The notes below the pieces were generated by a model. It had not been told where the DNA came from. It saw only the letters and a list, made by a program, of their open reading frames with translations, and did no database searches. Below, piece by piece: positions 1-11,111 of a DNA stretch of 64,000 nucleotides. The DNA comes from Taxillus chinensis (taxonomy: Eukaryota; Streptophyta; Magnoliopsida; Santalales; Loranthaceae), in assembly GCA_023512835.1 (NCBI GenBank), contig CM042085.1:6424062-6488061 (forward strand), in the 5' to 3' direction. The translations under genes were made by a program, and so were the position numbers. Within the stretch, counting starts at the first letter, position 1, and each line of letters begins with the position of its first letter.

Positions 1-364
1 TGATAAAATAAAATAAAAACAATTCGTCTACTAATTAAATTTTACACCAAGGATGCCCCGTCCTGCCTCACTATAGCTCCACCAGCTACTCCCTACAATC
101 TGTAGGAAATAAAAATAAAGTAGGGTGAGCACGAATGCCCAGTAGGTGATCCCCCATCTCCAGTACTCTATTACACGAATTCCTAAGTCTGTATGATCAG
201 TGTATGCTTGTGCTAGTGTAGTGTCACATTCTATCACAATTAAATTTCATTAAATCACAAATAAGACATCACATCACATTTCCATCATTAAAGGTTCACA
301 CCGGCCATTTATCCATCCACGGGATTCCCGCTACCAACTCCAAAAATTCATATCACTACTGGAC

Positions 365-475
365 AGCCATATGTGGGACCTGTGGTGTCTCTGACAACCT
401 GCCACATATGGGACCTGGGTTACCAGCCACATAGGGGACCTGCAGCCTCTTGCCAGCCCTATGTGGGACCCGCAA
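365..475. repeat. diverged tandem repeat, about four units
   Basis: Four consecutive units share the core GCC-A-ATATGGGACCTG with spacers of about 8-19 bases (cores near 366, 401, 426 and 456). The core recurs with substitutions, as in an old minisatellite. No coding role is apparent. Confidence 0.55.
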
Positions 476-2895
476 TTAACCCAACCAACTTTATCACATA
501 GTCCACAGACATAATTAATAAATACCAATTTATCACATCCACATATAATTTACAATACCAATTGCAATCACCAAATCCACACGCATTAAACACTAACTCA
601 GCAATCCCATAATTAGTATAACTACATTTATATATATATATATATATGTATATCATCAAATAACTGATAATATTAAGCTACAAGTAATATTATTACATTT
701 AAATCATCAAACTAATAATAACGAACCACAATCTATACATATATGTATATGTATGTGTGTGTTTATCTAACAATTAATATCAAGCCACATATACAATTCT
801 TAATGTCAAATTAACGATATCACGTTGTAGATAATAATTTTTAGATGCCAAATTGATAATATCAAGCCTAATAATATTTAAATTATTCACACTATAATAT
901 TAAGCCCCACAGTATTTTTAACATGTCAACCAACAATAATATTCATAATAATCTATATAATTCTAACGTCATAACATGGATTCCAAATAATATATATATA
1001 TATATATAAGTACATATATTTCCAGCTAAACGGCATTAAGCATTGTATATATACATATATATAAGTGTGTATATTTATTAATAAATAACAATATATATAT
1101 ATAAGTGCATTTCCCTCTCACAAGAAGACATGGCAGGGCCTCACTGCCCGCCTTGGTGTGCGCTCGTCATGCGAGAGGAAGACCAGGCCATACGGCCTGG
1201 CACCAACAGAACCCACAAAATCATTTTTTTTCTTTGTTTGCTAAGCTTCACCCTCGCCTGACGTTATCACATAATAGCATTAGTTTTGCTTAGATATTTT
1301 ATCTCTCCGCCCGCATCACCTTGTGTTAATAATAATATGATAGAAAACGTAGGGTGTACAAAAGAAATTCCAGAAAGCGTGAAATCGTGAGGTGGTGGGG
1401 CGCAGGAAATTGATTAGCCACCGTACGCGAGTTTTCGGAAGTCGAATCGCGATGAGGGAGAGAAGGGAAACGGCAAGCATGTAATCATATATATCTAAAA
1501 TCAAACGAGAATATACACGTATATTTTCACATACTATTAAAACAATAGAACAATGACGGATCTATCACCTACCTCTTGCCTTCCGAAGGGATTAAACTCG
1601 CAATAACGGTCTAGAATCGGCGAAGAACGATGAAGAACGCGAAGAACACTAAGAACTCTCCTCTGACGGCTAGGGTTTCTCAAAACAAAGTTATAATGAA
1701 TAATAAAACCTCCAAACCCTATTTTTAATTAAAATTCGTCCTCCTCTTTAATAATTTCCAAAAAGCCCTCCTAAATTTTATTTTTCATTTATTAACCCTC
1801 AATTTAACTCCTAAAAATTACTAAATAACCCCTGAAGACTTCTGGACCTCAAATTAGGCCCAAATATAGTTAAAACGATTGTATTAATGGCCACATTCTC
1901 AAAATAACTTTCTTAACATCAAATATAGATTATAAGTTATGCTAACACATATACGAATCCTTACAAGTCCTCTTCGCCCCAAGAGATGACGTGGTCATTG
2001 AAATAAAAACAAACTTGGCCAGGAATGGCACGGAAACGGACTTGGGTGCTGACAAAAAATAAAAACAAACAGTAAATCTATTTTCTGCTCTCCTTGGTTA
2101 TCTAATATCTATTAGTGACATTGTAAGAAAATGTGTATGTGTAGTGAAATAAGGGCCTTCCAAGAAGAACTCATGACACACACTCTTCTCATAGGGAAGA
2201 TTGTATAATTTTTAATTTATTACTATATAAATTAAAATTATTGAATTATGAATAATTGATTAATAATGGTTTTGAAGTTTTTAATTTATGAATGGTTAGC
2301 TGAAAATTATCGTCATATTTTTTTTAATTAAATTAAAATTTGATGCCACAAGTATATTTTAATAAATCAAAATTATGACCCCCAGTAGGTTAAGTCATAT
2401 ATTATATTTATTGACATAACCTAGTAGACAACATATAACATTCATCTTTCTCTAACGTAGCCTATGCTCCAGCCTCTATACCTAACGTGACTCGAACACC
2501 TCTATCTCCATCACGCTCCAACCAAATGCTAACAGCGAAAACATGCTTCATAGAGTCGCCCTCCAGCCCACTGCCCCACCGCAGGCCCGCAGATATTCCC
2601 TCCCGGCTCCCATAGCCCCTGCTACAGTGCAATTGACCCGTTGCTCTGACAATAGCGATCCGTGACATCCAGGCCTCCAACAACCGTCCTGCCTCGATTT
2701 AAACCTCAAGCGACCGGCGATACATCTGACTCAGCGACTTCGACCCTTCGACAGGTAAGGGCCTCCAACTTAATACTCGCCTTGGGCCCCTAAAGCTTAG
2801 GGCCGGCCCTGCACAAAGTGGTGAGGCTGAGGCAGTAGGCACCGACCTAGCTTCATTCCACGAGCATAAAGAGCTTAATAAAATCTACACACAAG

Positions 2896-2897
<2 letters not shown>

Positions 2898-2948
<51 letters not shown>

Positions 2949-2950
2949 AG
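2898..2950. repeat. (AT)n microsatellite
   Basis: An uninterrupted run of alternating A and T of about 50 bases in AT-rich intergenic DNA. Such runs vary in length between individuals and often carry assembly errors. Confidence 0.95.
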
Positions 2951-3761
2951 AAATTTAATTTTGATAACATATTTGGTATGAATTTTGTATTATATTTTTA
3001 AAATTTTATTAATTTAAAATTAATATTTATTTGATAGGAGAGAAAATATATTTTAAAAGAGTATGTATTTTTTAAAATTGAATCCCATAAATATTTTTAA
3101 AAAAAATTAAAGTAATAAAATATAAATAATATGTATAAATTTAAATTTTCTAACAGAATTAAATTTAAAATTTAAAATAAAAATAATTTAAAAAATCAAT
3201 ATAATTTAATTCTTTTAAGAATGAAATTATAAAATTAAATCATTTTAAATTAATCTTTACGGTATTTAAAAACAATCCATAAATAAATTCGTTTGTGTCA
3301 AATGCACGCAAGTATTTGGGATTAAAGTTTTCATAAGTTCAACCACATATTAATTGATCACCAAAATTGAAAGATTTATATATTTTTTTAAAAAAATTAC
3401 GATTATATAAATTTTATCAAACACTTTAAACCTATATCTTTAAGAAAACATTTTAATTTAAAATACAACGAAAAAAAAAAAAAAAGTACTTAGATTTGAA
3501 AACAAAAATCGGCTCCCACTTCTTCCCTTCCTCTTACTGCTCATAAAATACCTTTCCAAATCTCACCAACATCACCGTCCACCAATGGAATCAATATTGC
3601 CCCCCACGAGGGTCTTTTAAGTCATCACGCCACATCTCATTCCCATCCCATCCCATCCCATTCCACGTTTTCTTCATTTCTTCCCCAATCCATCACCGCG
3701 GTCCCCAAAATCGCCTGCTTGAAAGCCCAGCCCAAGGGGACTCCGATTTCCGGCGACGGCG

Positions 3762-4322
3762 ATGGGCAAAAAGGGAAACAGCAGCTGGAGCTGGAGCTCC
3801 GCCCTGATCGGCGCCGCCTCGGCTTCAGCTGCGGTGGCTGTGGTCCTCTGCAAGCCGAAGGACCCCGGCTTCCACCTGGCGTCCATCAAGCTGACCGCTT
3901 TCAAGCTCAAGCCGCCGGCGGCAGTCGACACGGACCTCATCCTCACCGTGCACGTCAGCAACCCCAACGTGGTCCCGATCCAGTACGGCGCGACGGCGAT
4001 GTCCATCTTCTACGACGGGTCGCAGGTGGGGTGGGCGCGGGTGGACGCCGGGTCGCAGGGGTCCAACAGCTGCCGGATCCTACGGCTGCCGGCTCGGCTG
4101 GAGGGGGTGCAGCTGGCGCAGCGGGCGAAGAAGCTCGCGGGGGACGTGAAGCGGCGGCAGATGGAGCTGGACGCGGCGGTGGACATAGAGGGGACGGCGA
4201 GGGTGCTGTGGTGGGGACAGCGGTTTAAGGTGCGGGTGGACAGCCACATCGTCGTTGACCCGGTGTTTCTGGACGTCATTGATCAGGAAAACAAGTCCAA
4301 GATGAAGGTCTTTGTGAAGTAG
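3762..4322 (+). CDS. LEA_2 family (LEA14-like / WHy domain) protein
   Basis: Single-exon gene of 186 residues. The N-terminus is Gly/Lys/Ser-rich, followed by a small hydrophobic Ala/Val segment (about residues 13-28) that could anchor or target it. A LEA_2/WHy domain follows from about residue 35: FHLASIKLTAFKL, then LTVHVSNPNVVPIQYG, then a beta-rich C-terminal half. The pattern is that of LEA14-type late embryogenesis abundant proteins, which are folded beta-sandwich proteins linked to dehydration tolerance, rather than the hydrophilic LEA classes. The start ATGGGCAAAAAG is the first in frame after a CT-rich leader, and TAG closes the frame. GC content is far above the flanks, and open frames in the other phases are by-products of that. 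The exact subgroup (LEA14 or NHL-like) is not settled. Confidence 0.85.
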   Translation: MGKKGNSSWSWSSALIGAASASAAVAVVLCKPKDPGFHLASIKLTAFKLKPPAAVDTDLILTVHVSNPNVVPIQYGATAMSIFYDGSQVGWARVDAGSQGSNSCRILRLPARLEGVQLAQRAKKLAGDVKRRQMELDAAVDIEGTARVLWWGQRFKVRVDSHIVVDPVFLDVIDQENKSKMKVFVK

Positions 4323-4643
4323 CGATCTAAGATCTTGCTCTGTTGTTGTTGTTTGTTGTGTTATCTGGGAACTGGGATGCCTTTTTTGGTCGGCTTTGTT
4401 TCGATTGCGTGACAGGGGCTAGCATGTGTTTGCCTTGAGTGACCGACTTGTGAGACTATCTTCATTCTTCGTCGTTCAATATAAGAATTAAAAGTAGTGT
4501 TGTAAAATAACATTTGTTTTTTTTATTTAACATTTATTATAGTTAAACTTTTAATTTAGAATTTTACAAATAAATTTTATATGAAACGAGAAAAAATATG
4601 TTTTAAAAATTATATATTTATATAAATTTTATAGTGATAAAAT

Positions 4644-5241
4644 CAGGGGTGTGCATGGGTCGGGTCAGGTCGGGTGAAAGGCTAAATCATCAACCGACCC
4701 GTCCTTAGCGGGTGACTAATTTTTTCACCTTTCAACCGACCCATCAACCTCAATAATCGGCGGGTTTATTAATTTTTTGGCGGGTACTAACCGGCGGATA
4801 TGGCGGGTAGAGCGGATGTCAACCGCCATTATCTGGTATATAATTAGACGATATATACTGAAAAATTTAAACGTATAAACTCTAAAATAATTATAATCAA
4901 AAGTATATTATTTTATTTATTAAGTATTTATAATTAGATATGATGAAATATGTTAGATTTATGGATCATAGTATCACAAACTCACAATTATAGTCATTGC
5001 GCCGCATAGCTCTCACCTCTCGCAATGAGAGAGACAATAATAAACTAATGTCTAATAGATAAATGATAGAGTTTATTTTAATTTTATAATGGAGTGCGGC
5101 GGGTCGGGTTAATAGCGGGTTTGAGCATTCTAACCCACCAACCGACCCACTCATTTATATAATTTCTATTCGCGGGTAACGGATAGGTTCGGGTTGGGTC
5201 GGGCGGGTAAAGCGGATTGGGCGGGTAAGATGCACACCCTA
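4644..5241. mobile_element. non-autonomous hAT-like element (598 bp) with 8-bp TSD
   Basis: The ends are inverted: CAGGGGTGTGCAT on the left and the complement of TAGGGTGTGCAT on the right, with subterminal GGGTCGGGT/GGCGGGT repeats near both ends. The flanking octamer GATAAAAT is identical at 4636-4643 and 5242-5249, the 8-bp duplication typical of hAT transposition. No transposase frame lies inside, so it is a deletion derivative or MITE. The perfect TSD suggests a fairly recent insertion. Confidence 0.85.
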
Positions 5242-5249
5242 GATAAAAT

Positions 5250-6554
5250 GACTATAAAATTAGTGATTTTGTACAATTAAAATTAGATAAAAAATTAAAA
5301 AATTAAAATTTTTCAGTATTTTTATTTATCTGAATTAAAATCACTTATCTGAATTTTCCGCTTTGTACTCTTTCTCTTCATACACGTACGTGAGATGTGA
5401 ACCAAAACAACAAAATATTCCAAATATTCCGGGAGTGCAAGGACACGGACAACAATTAGAACAACTTGATTACCAGGCGTCTTAGTGCCCCCCCCCCCCC
5501 CCCCCCCCCTTCTTGTTTCGTTTTGTTTCCATCAGACTCAAGGAACAAATATTCCACTAACCAAGTTCCTATTACACCAACAAATCAATGAATTGATATG
5601 GAAGTCGAAAAGGGAGAACCAAGGTGAACAGTACGTATTTGATTGGAGATGACTCAGATCCGGTTTTGATACTCATGGTTGACAAGAAAGAAAAAAACCC
5701 TTCAGAATTGATTTTAGCACCATAAAGCAAGTTAACTTCTCCTAAGGGAGGATCAAAACTGGTTTTTGATTTGGCTCGATCAAGAGGAGGAGGGGGAAGG
5801 TGAACAGTTCATCCGCTTAGACATAGTATAGAGGTTCACTGGTTGAAAAAAACCTCATCAGAATGAATCATAACATCACAAAACGAGTTGACATGAGTAC
5901 CAAGGTCGCCTCTTTTCTGACTTATGGTTATTCTATGCCTTCATCAATACAATTTGATTGTTTTGGCTCTCTTACATCCACCTTGTCCGTCTGTTCTGCT
6001 TTAGGAGCTCCACATGAACAGTATTCTCTTCATTGTGCCTTCGGGTTTCAATGAGAATAAATAGTGGTACAATTTGAGGATTGCGGATGTAGTTGGTTTT
6101 TATGAACTTGTATTTTTTTTTATTTTTAAAATATAATAATTGTTTTTCCATGTAAAAATATTTTTAAAAAAATAAAATAACAATTTTTTTTACTTTTCAA
6201 AATTTCAAAAAATTAATAAAATCAAATTTTTATTATTTTAAATTTTCTCTTTTCTAAACTTAACAATCGCATTTTAAAAACAACAAAACAAACATGCCAA
6301 GTTCTCTTGTTTATTAATAAAAGTATGTTCTCTTCATTTTTTTTTCTAAGTCTTCACGTTTTGTACGCGGCATGTAATTATTTTCATACAAGATTAGGAC
6401 ATTCAACCGCCTGCAAGCTTTTATCGACCTACTGTCTACTAGGTTCTTCCAAGTCCCCAGTTGTTTTAACAGAGGGCTGATATCACGTAGCCGCCAGACC
6501 ACGATTTGAGCTCCTAACTTTCATTGTGAAGCACACTCTTTTTTGTAGCTTACC
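5250..6554. other. intergenic, no gene seen
   Basis: Contains a 22-base C homopolymer and, at about 5620-5890, two diverged tandem segments that each begin AAGGTGAACAGT and continue through a GGTTGA(C)AA...AAAAACC block. The rest is AT-rich. No supported gene. Confidence 0.5.
5488..5509. repeat. C homopolymer, 22 bases
   Basis: Twenty-two consecutive C residues in AT-rich DNA, unusually long for a plant chromosome. The true length is uncertain because such runs are error-prone in sequencing. Confidence 0.9.
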
Positions 6555-6804
6555 ACAGGCGGACCATGAAAATCACCAGGGAGGATATCCTGGCACCTTG
6601 GAAACAATAATTCATTATAAAATAAAATAGACAACTCTGACAGGCCAAGTTTGTCAAGAAATTCCCCGACAAACAAAGACTAATACGGGAGGAAAAAAAC
6701 AACATAATTCGGCGCTTCATAGGATGTCTAACTTATTTCTCAACGCCTTGAAGACAGGCATCTAAGAACGACCGAGTGGTCACTTATTCACCTGTTTCGT
6801 AGCA

Positions 6805-7587
6805 TCAATCCTGGACTTCTACCGGTCTCTTTGCAAGGTACCATCCCAGAGAAGCACTACCAGTCGCCACACCAGCTACAACCCCATAGTTTCGGTTTTT
6901 GTCTGTCGATGCTCCAGATGTTGTAGAGGATAGGTTCAGTGCAACCTTTTCTTCAGCCTGAGGACCCTGACAGCGTTTGTGGTCCAAAAGGAACATTTTA
7001 CTGAGCTAATTCATATGACAACGTCAAGGCATACACATGTATAAACCAAAAAAAAAAAAAGATAGTTGACACGAGCGAAAGATTTCAGTATTTGAGAATT
7101 TAAAACCAAGGAAGCCACCTATGGAAAACCAAACAGGCAGATTCATTGATTCACTGTGTCATTTTGTTTTTAGGGAAAAAAAACATAGCCACACAGACAT
7201 GGAAGCTATCTATGTACCCAACGAAGCAGATTCATTAATTTATTGCTTGAACAGAGTGAGGTGCAGTCTTGTAAAAATTGAAGCATGAAACTTGATAGAA
7301 AAACATTTACAACAACAAATACACTTCTAGGACGGTTCGATCAAAGTCATGGAATACTCCTCCAAAGGTTACACAGGTACATTGTTGTTTTATTAATCAA
7401 TGATTGCAACCACACAGTTTGGACGTTTCTTTAAAGAAACAACAGAAGTAATAAGCCATCACAGCACATTCACAGGTATACACCTTCGAAAAAGATACAA
7501 ATGCCAAACACCAAATAACATTACTGTTGATATTTAGCGCAATCATACCTCGTGGGCTAGCTTTTCCAACCTCTCTCGCTTAATTCT
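6805..7587 (-). pseudogene. IF1-like ATPase inhibitor, exons 2 and 3 only (copy 1)
   Basis: Exon 2 (7587-7549) encodes RIKRERLEKLAHE and exon 3 (6966-6805) begins GPQAEEKVALN and ends KRPVEVQD with a stop. Both keep good splice signals (CTGCAG before exon 2, GAG|GTATG after it, CTGTCAG before exon 3) and open frames matching exons 2 and 3 of the intact gene at 22.1-25.4 kb. The native first exon, with the mitochondrial presequence and the core of the inhibitory segment, is missing; helicase-like sequence occupies its place. Exon 3 has lost a PEEPRGPSS-type stretch and its hydrophobic tail is altered. Either it is a remnant, or it forms the 3' part of a chimeric transcript with the helicase exon, since the phases fit. 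Confidence 0.75.
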
Positions 7588-8864
7588 CTGCAGTAATACA
7601 ACAAACTCATCATATATTCCTTTTGAGCTATAATTCAGAATCACAATTCACAAAATAGATCATTAAAAGGGAAAAAAACATTCATCATGAATACCATTGT
7701 GCAGCTTTTTAAAATTAAGACAAATTTAATTCTAACAGTTTAATTGATTCGTATTATTAAGAGGTGTTAAGTGTCAGCAAAAAAAGTAAATTTGGTCTCA
7801 CGATTGATATCTCGTGGATTATTTTTAAAAAAAGTGACTGCAGGCATATCATGCTTATAGTTATAGATGACTGAAAAAAATAACCTCCTCAGTCCTTAAG
7901 CCTGGATGATTAGAAGCAGATATAAATTTGGCCTGTTTGGCCCCAAACACATTACACATTATTTTTAAATTAACTCACAATTAATCTTTATCGTCAATAT
8001 AACTGTAGATTTCCAAACAGGTAACCAAAGAAGCAAGCACTGGGATTGGTGCAAAAAACTCAGTCTCTTGAATTCGATCCCATTCACCTTCAGTGTGATT
8101 GTATGAGCAATTTCATGCATTTCAAATTTTAAAAATTGGAAAATTGACCTTTTATATCAATGTTATATTAGACAGTCTGGATAGGTTAATCCTTACCTTG
8201 TCCCTAACAGAATTTGTTGAGGTTGCACGTTTTACAATCCACCTCAATGTTTGATCCACCTAGGGCCTAGTGATTGAAACCAACTTGGTCATTGTCCTAA
8301 AATAACCCAGCACTCTGCTCCCATTGTTGTAACCTGTACAGTTGCACCACTTCAAACCAAAGCCTATCATATCCTATACAATCTTGCCTGTCAAATGCAG
8401 GAAATGATCTACAGATCCATCACATGCAAGAGTATCAATGTCACAATCTGTCCTCAATGCCCCCTTATATTACAAGATAAGTTTTACCATGGCGAGTTCC
8501 AACAAGGTTGCTGCTTCCTTAATCTCCAATCAAAATAGGTATTTTCTCGATTAGCTTAATCGAGAACAAAAGAAATCTGCATCTAAAATTCGTTGACGGG
8601 GGTTCGTGTATAATCATATGATACTTAAAATTTAGATTTTAGGTTATCTAGAATTGTAGTTATTGTGTTTATTAATTTTCACTTTGAATGTAACTCAAAA
8701 GCCTAATCATAATGAAACTTGCTTATTTGGGGGAGTGGCTTGCTACTACACTCACTTTAAATGGAGAAGTGACGTTATAAAATCTAAAGGAGCAAGGCAA
8801 AAATTTTATGTAAGCATGTCGAAAGAAAATGCATAAATAAAAACAAAAGGGCAACCTCAATAAC

Positions 8865-9341
8865 CTGCGACAAGTAAGCAAGAGTCTTCCCCGAGGCATT
8901 AGTAGGAGCCGAAATGCACATCTCCATCACCGCCTCCAACACCTCGCTCAGACCCAAATTCTCAAATCCCCCAACCATCCTCTTCCACTGCGGTTTCTTC
9001 ACACGTTCCCTGTGCTGCCGTCTTTTCAACCTCTTGATGATACTGGAGCGCTTTCCGGGCGGGACCGTCAGATACGACAGAAACTCCTCGAAAATCTCCG
9101 AAAGCCCGTACACGGGCCCTCTCGGATCCAGACAGATCGTGTTTACACTGTAGAATCGCCTCAGAGCCAGTGGGGCTGAGCCATTTGGTTGTGGAAATGA
9201 ACTGGGTATCGTTGCTGGTGTAGTTCTTTCGATCTCTGTGAACCACGGTTTGAGGAGAAATGAAGAAGTGGGTGTTGAACATCTCGCAAAAGGGTGTCCC
9301 AATAATAATCCGCAGGAGCGAAGCGGTGAACCTCGAAACAT
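8865..9341 (-). pseudogene. RH39-like DEAD-box helicase N-terminal fragment
   Basis: An open frame of 159 codons begins ATG at 9341 after a leader containing AAACCCTAG. It starts MFRGSPLRSCGLLLG, Arg/Ser-rich like an organelle transit peptide, then has RSSIIKRLKRRQHRER, FENLGLSEVLEAVMEM and ASGKTLAYL. From memory of the family this is the order in plant RH39 helicases: N-terminal basic region, Q-motif region, then motif I (GSGKT). About 25 residues between APT and SGKT are absent compared with an intact helicase, and everything after motif I is missing, so it cannot be an active helicase. The frame ends at a possible donor CAG|GTTATT (phase 0) pointing at the IF1-like exon 2. The family call rests on motif recall, not on alignment. 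Confidence 0.6.
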
Positions 9342-9499
9342 TTTTCTCTGTATTGTTGTTGTCGGAGGAGACCTAGGGTTTGATCTTAATATAGATTTGA
9401 GGTAGAAAAAGACAAATACTGTCCTCAATCAAGCATTTTTGTAGCTTTCATAGCTAATTGTCACGCCTCCAACCGGTAATGCTAGTGGAGCGAAAACAG

Positions 9500-9795
9500 A
9501 TGAATCAAAAACGTTACCTAGCCAGCTCAACTCTAATGGATTGGAGTTTGGACAATTGCCGTGAACACACAGTGTGACTCTGGAGCTTTTCTAGGAGGAA
9601 CACGCAAAGGCATAAGTGTAATGTACGACCAAACCTACTTGGGAGAAACAAAGCCCACTTTCAGTCGGCCCATTAATGTGCCAACTGGGCCACTCTTTTA
9701 GGGCGCAAAGTGGTGTTTGCCCTAGCATAGATCATTTATCCAGTGCCGAAATCCTAGCTAGCCTATATAATATTCGTTTTCTCACCCCACTGTAG
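9500..9795. promoter_or_regulatory. orphan copy of the IF1/RPS25 divergent promoter
   Basis: Carries CGGCCCATTA and ACTGGGCCAC (site II type motifs), a GGGCGCA block and a CCTATATAAT TATA-like box in the same order as at 26.64-26.80 kb upstream of RPS25. No RPS25 coding sequence follows here. In the other orientation it would serve the helicase/IF1-like remnant. A single CTAG|GTAACG donor (9517-9512, minus) matches the 5'UTR donor of copy 2. Confidence 0.6.
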
Positions 9796-10802
9796 TTGTG
9801 TTCAAATTGCATTTTAGAGTGTTTTTAATATGAATTTCTATTTTTTCTCACATATAGAAAAAAAAAAATTACAAGTAAATAATCTTTTTATAACTTTAAC
9901 TTTAATACCATTCTTCATTTTATTTTTTATTTTTATTTATTATAATATATATAATGAATAATCATTTTTCACATATAAAATAAAAAGTGATTGTACCATT
10001 TTTCAAAGGTAGATAAGAGGATGAAAAGTATATTAAAACAATATTGCTTCGTCTAATAGAAATCCTCTTGAAAATGTTTTTAATATGGAATGATTTTCAA
10101 TCACATGCACTTTACACCCCTCAATTATATATCCCCTGTTACAAACAAAGCCAATTTTATAGGTTACGTCATACATTCTTTCCAACATTGAAAACTACGT
10201 AAATGGCAAGGTGGATTAAAAATAGGTTTTTGGTAAGTGATGGTCAAGGCCAACCAAGTGAGCCATGCATCTTTGGCTCCTAAATTTTGGCCCAAAATAA
10301 GAGCCTATCGTAATTATGTTATGTTATATATATATATTCTATTTTTTATTATTGTATTTTATCTTAATTAATAATTTTGATAACGGATATATGTTTTAAA
10401 ATTTATATTGTCTATATAATTCAAGTAAAGCAATAATAATAAAAATTAATAGTTTAATATGTTGACACAATTATTTTTGTTATTTGTAGAACATTCACAA
10501 TGAACTATCTATTATTTAGCTAGAACACATCTTTTCAAAATTTAGTCAGCAAATTTTCATATGTTTAACTGAGAGTAATTTTTATATGTTTAGTTATTAT
10601 TTAGTTAAATATTAATTATATTAAATTTAAAATTTTCCCACCTTCTATATATCAGCCGGCCCTTGTGATAGTGTATGCTTAAGAGTGGTAGGTGATAAAA
10701 AATGCAGTCAATTATGACATGATAAAATTCAAAGCGTTGACGCATAGACTTTCATTTTAATCTCACTGTTATGAAGAAACTAATTTGATTTTATTGTTGA
10801 TG
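9796..10802. other. AT-rich intergenic, no gene seen
   Basis: AT-rich DNA between the duplicated segment and the LTR retrotransposon. No coding or RNA gene signal was recognised. Confidence 0.5.
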
Positions 10803-10807
10803 GATAG

Positions 10808-11089
10808 TGATGGGCTACAACAACCACGTCGGTCCCAACGTATTGTCCGGCCAAATACTAAATACATGGACTGAGTCAAATGAGTTAAAGGGATAAACAT
10901 AATCCATGGAGTTTATTAATTGTTTTTCTTTTAATTGTTTTGAAGGTTGTTATTTATGTTCATCCAATAAATGTAGGAGAGTGGTTAGACGTTTTGTATT
11001 TAAAATTCATTCCGGTGAATAAAGAGGAAGTAGAGAAATTTATTCACCCAAAGAGGACTTTGCGTATGAGCTTTGACTGGGACCTATCA
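10808..11089 (+). repeat. 5' LTR
   Basis: A 282-bp TG...CA terminal repeat. Compared with the 3' LTR it lacks a roughly 20-bp block after GAAATTTATT. The coding tail GLQQPRRSQRIV and its stop are duplicated here because the LTR begins inside the polyprotein frame. Confidence 0.95.
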
Positions 11090-11090
11090 T

Positions 11091-11103
11091 TGGTATCAGA
11101 GTT
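11091..11103 (+). other. primer binding site (tRNA-iMet)
   Basis: TGGTATCAGAG lies two bases after the LTR's terminal CA, the usual complement of the 3' end of plant initiator methionine tRNA used to prime minus-strand synthesis. Confidence 0.9.
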
Positions 11104-11111
11104 CGGTTATA

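Larger units (their letters stand above)
1..3590. other. AT-rich intergenic DNA, no gene seen
   Basis: No convincing coding region was found on either strand. The stretch holds four diverged units of a GCCANATANGGGACCTG-like repeat at about 365-475, several TA microsatellites (the longest about 2898-2948), and a 12-bp palindrome AGGGCCGGCCCT near 2801 of the kind seen at ends of plant DNA transposons. Short open frames here lack family resemblance. It is probably a mosaic of decayed transposons. Confidence 0.5.
6555..9795. repeat. segmental duplication copy 1 (IF1-like locus, decayed)
   Basis: Similar in order and sequence to 21838-26825: 3' flank, exon 3, exon 2, intron blocks, and upstream region with site II motifs and TATA box. 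Similarity starts near GGACCATG on the left and stops close to the position matching the RPS25 transcription start on the right. Copy 1 differs from copy 2 in that about 8845-9480 is helicase-like sequence replacing the part of copy 2 with exon 1, and it lacks the hAT-like intron insertion. Boundaries are by eye. Confidence 0.85.

Noticed and set aside
365..475. CRISPR-like array
   Set aside because: Units are diverged and spacing is irregular; the context is a plant nuclear genome.
2462..2683. 73-codon minus-strand open frame
   Set aside because: No motif, no promoter or splice context; it sits in repeat-derived DNA.
2799..2815. AGGGCCGGCCCT palindrome as a transposon end
   Set aside because: No matching partner end or target duplication was found nearby.
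3719..4228. 169-codon plus-strand open frame overlapping the LEA_2 gene
   Set aside because: Shadow of a GC-rich gene: composition is Gly/Ala/Arg-rich with no domain, whereas the overlapping frame matches LEA_2.
8962..9282. 106-codon minus-strand frame overlapping the helicase fragment
   Set aside because: No family resemblance; the other phase carries RH39-like motifs.
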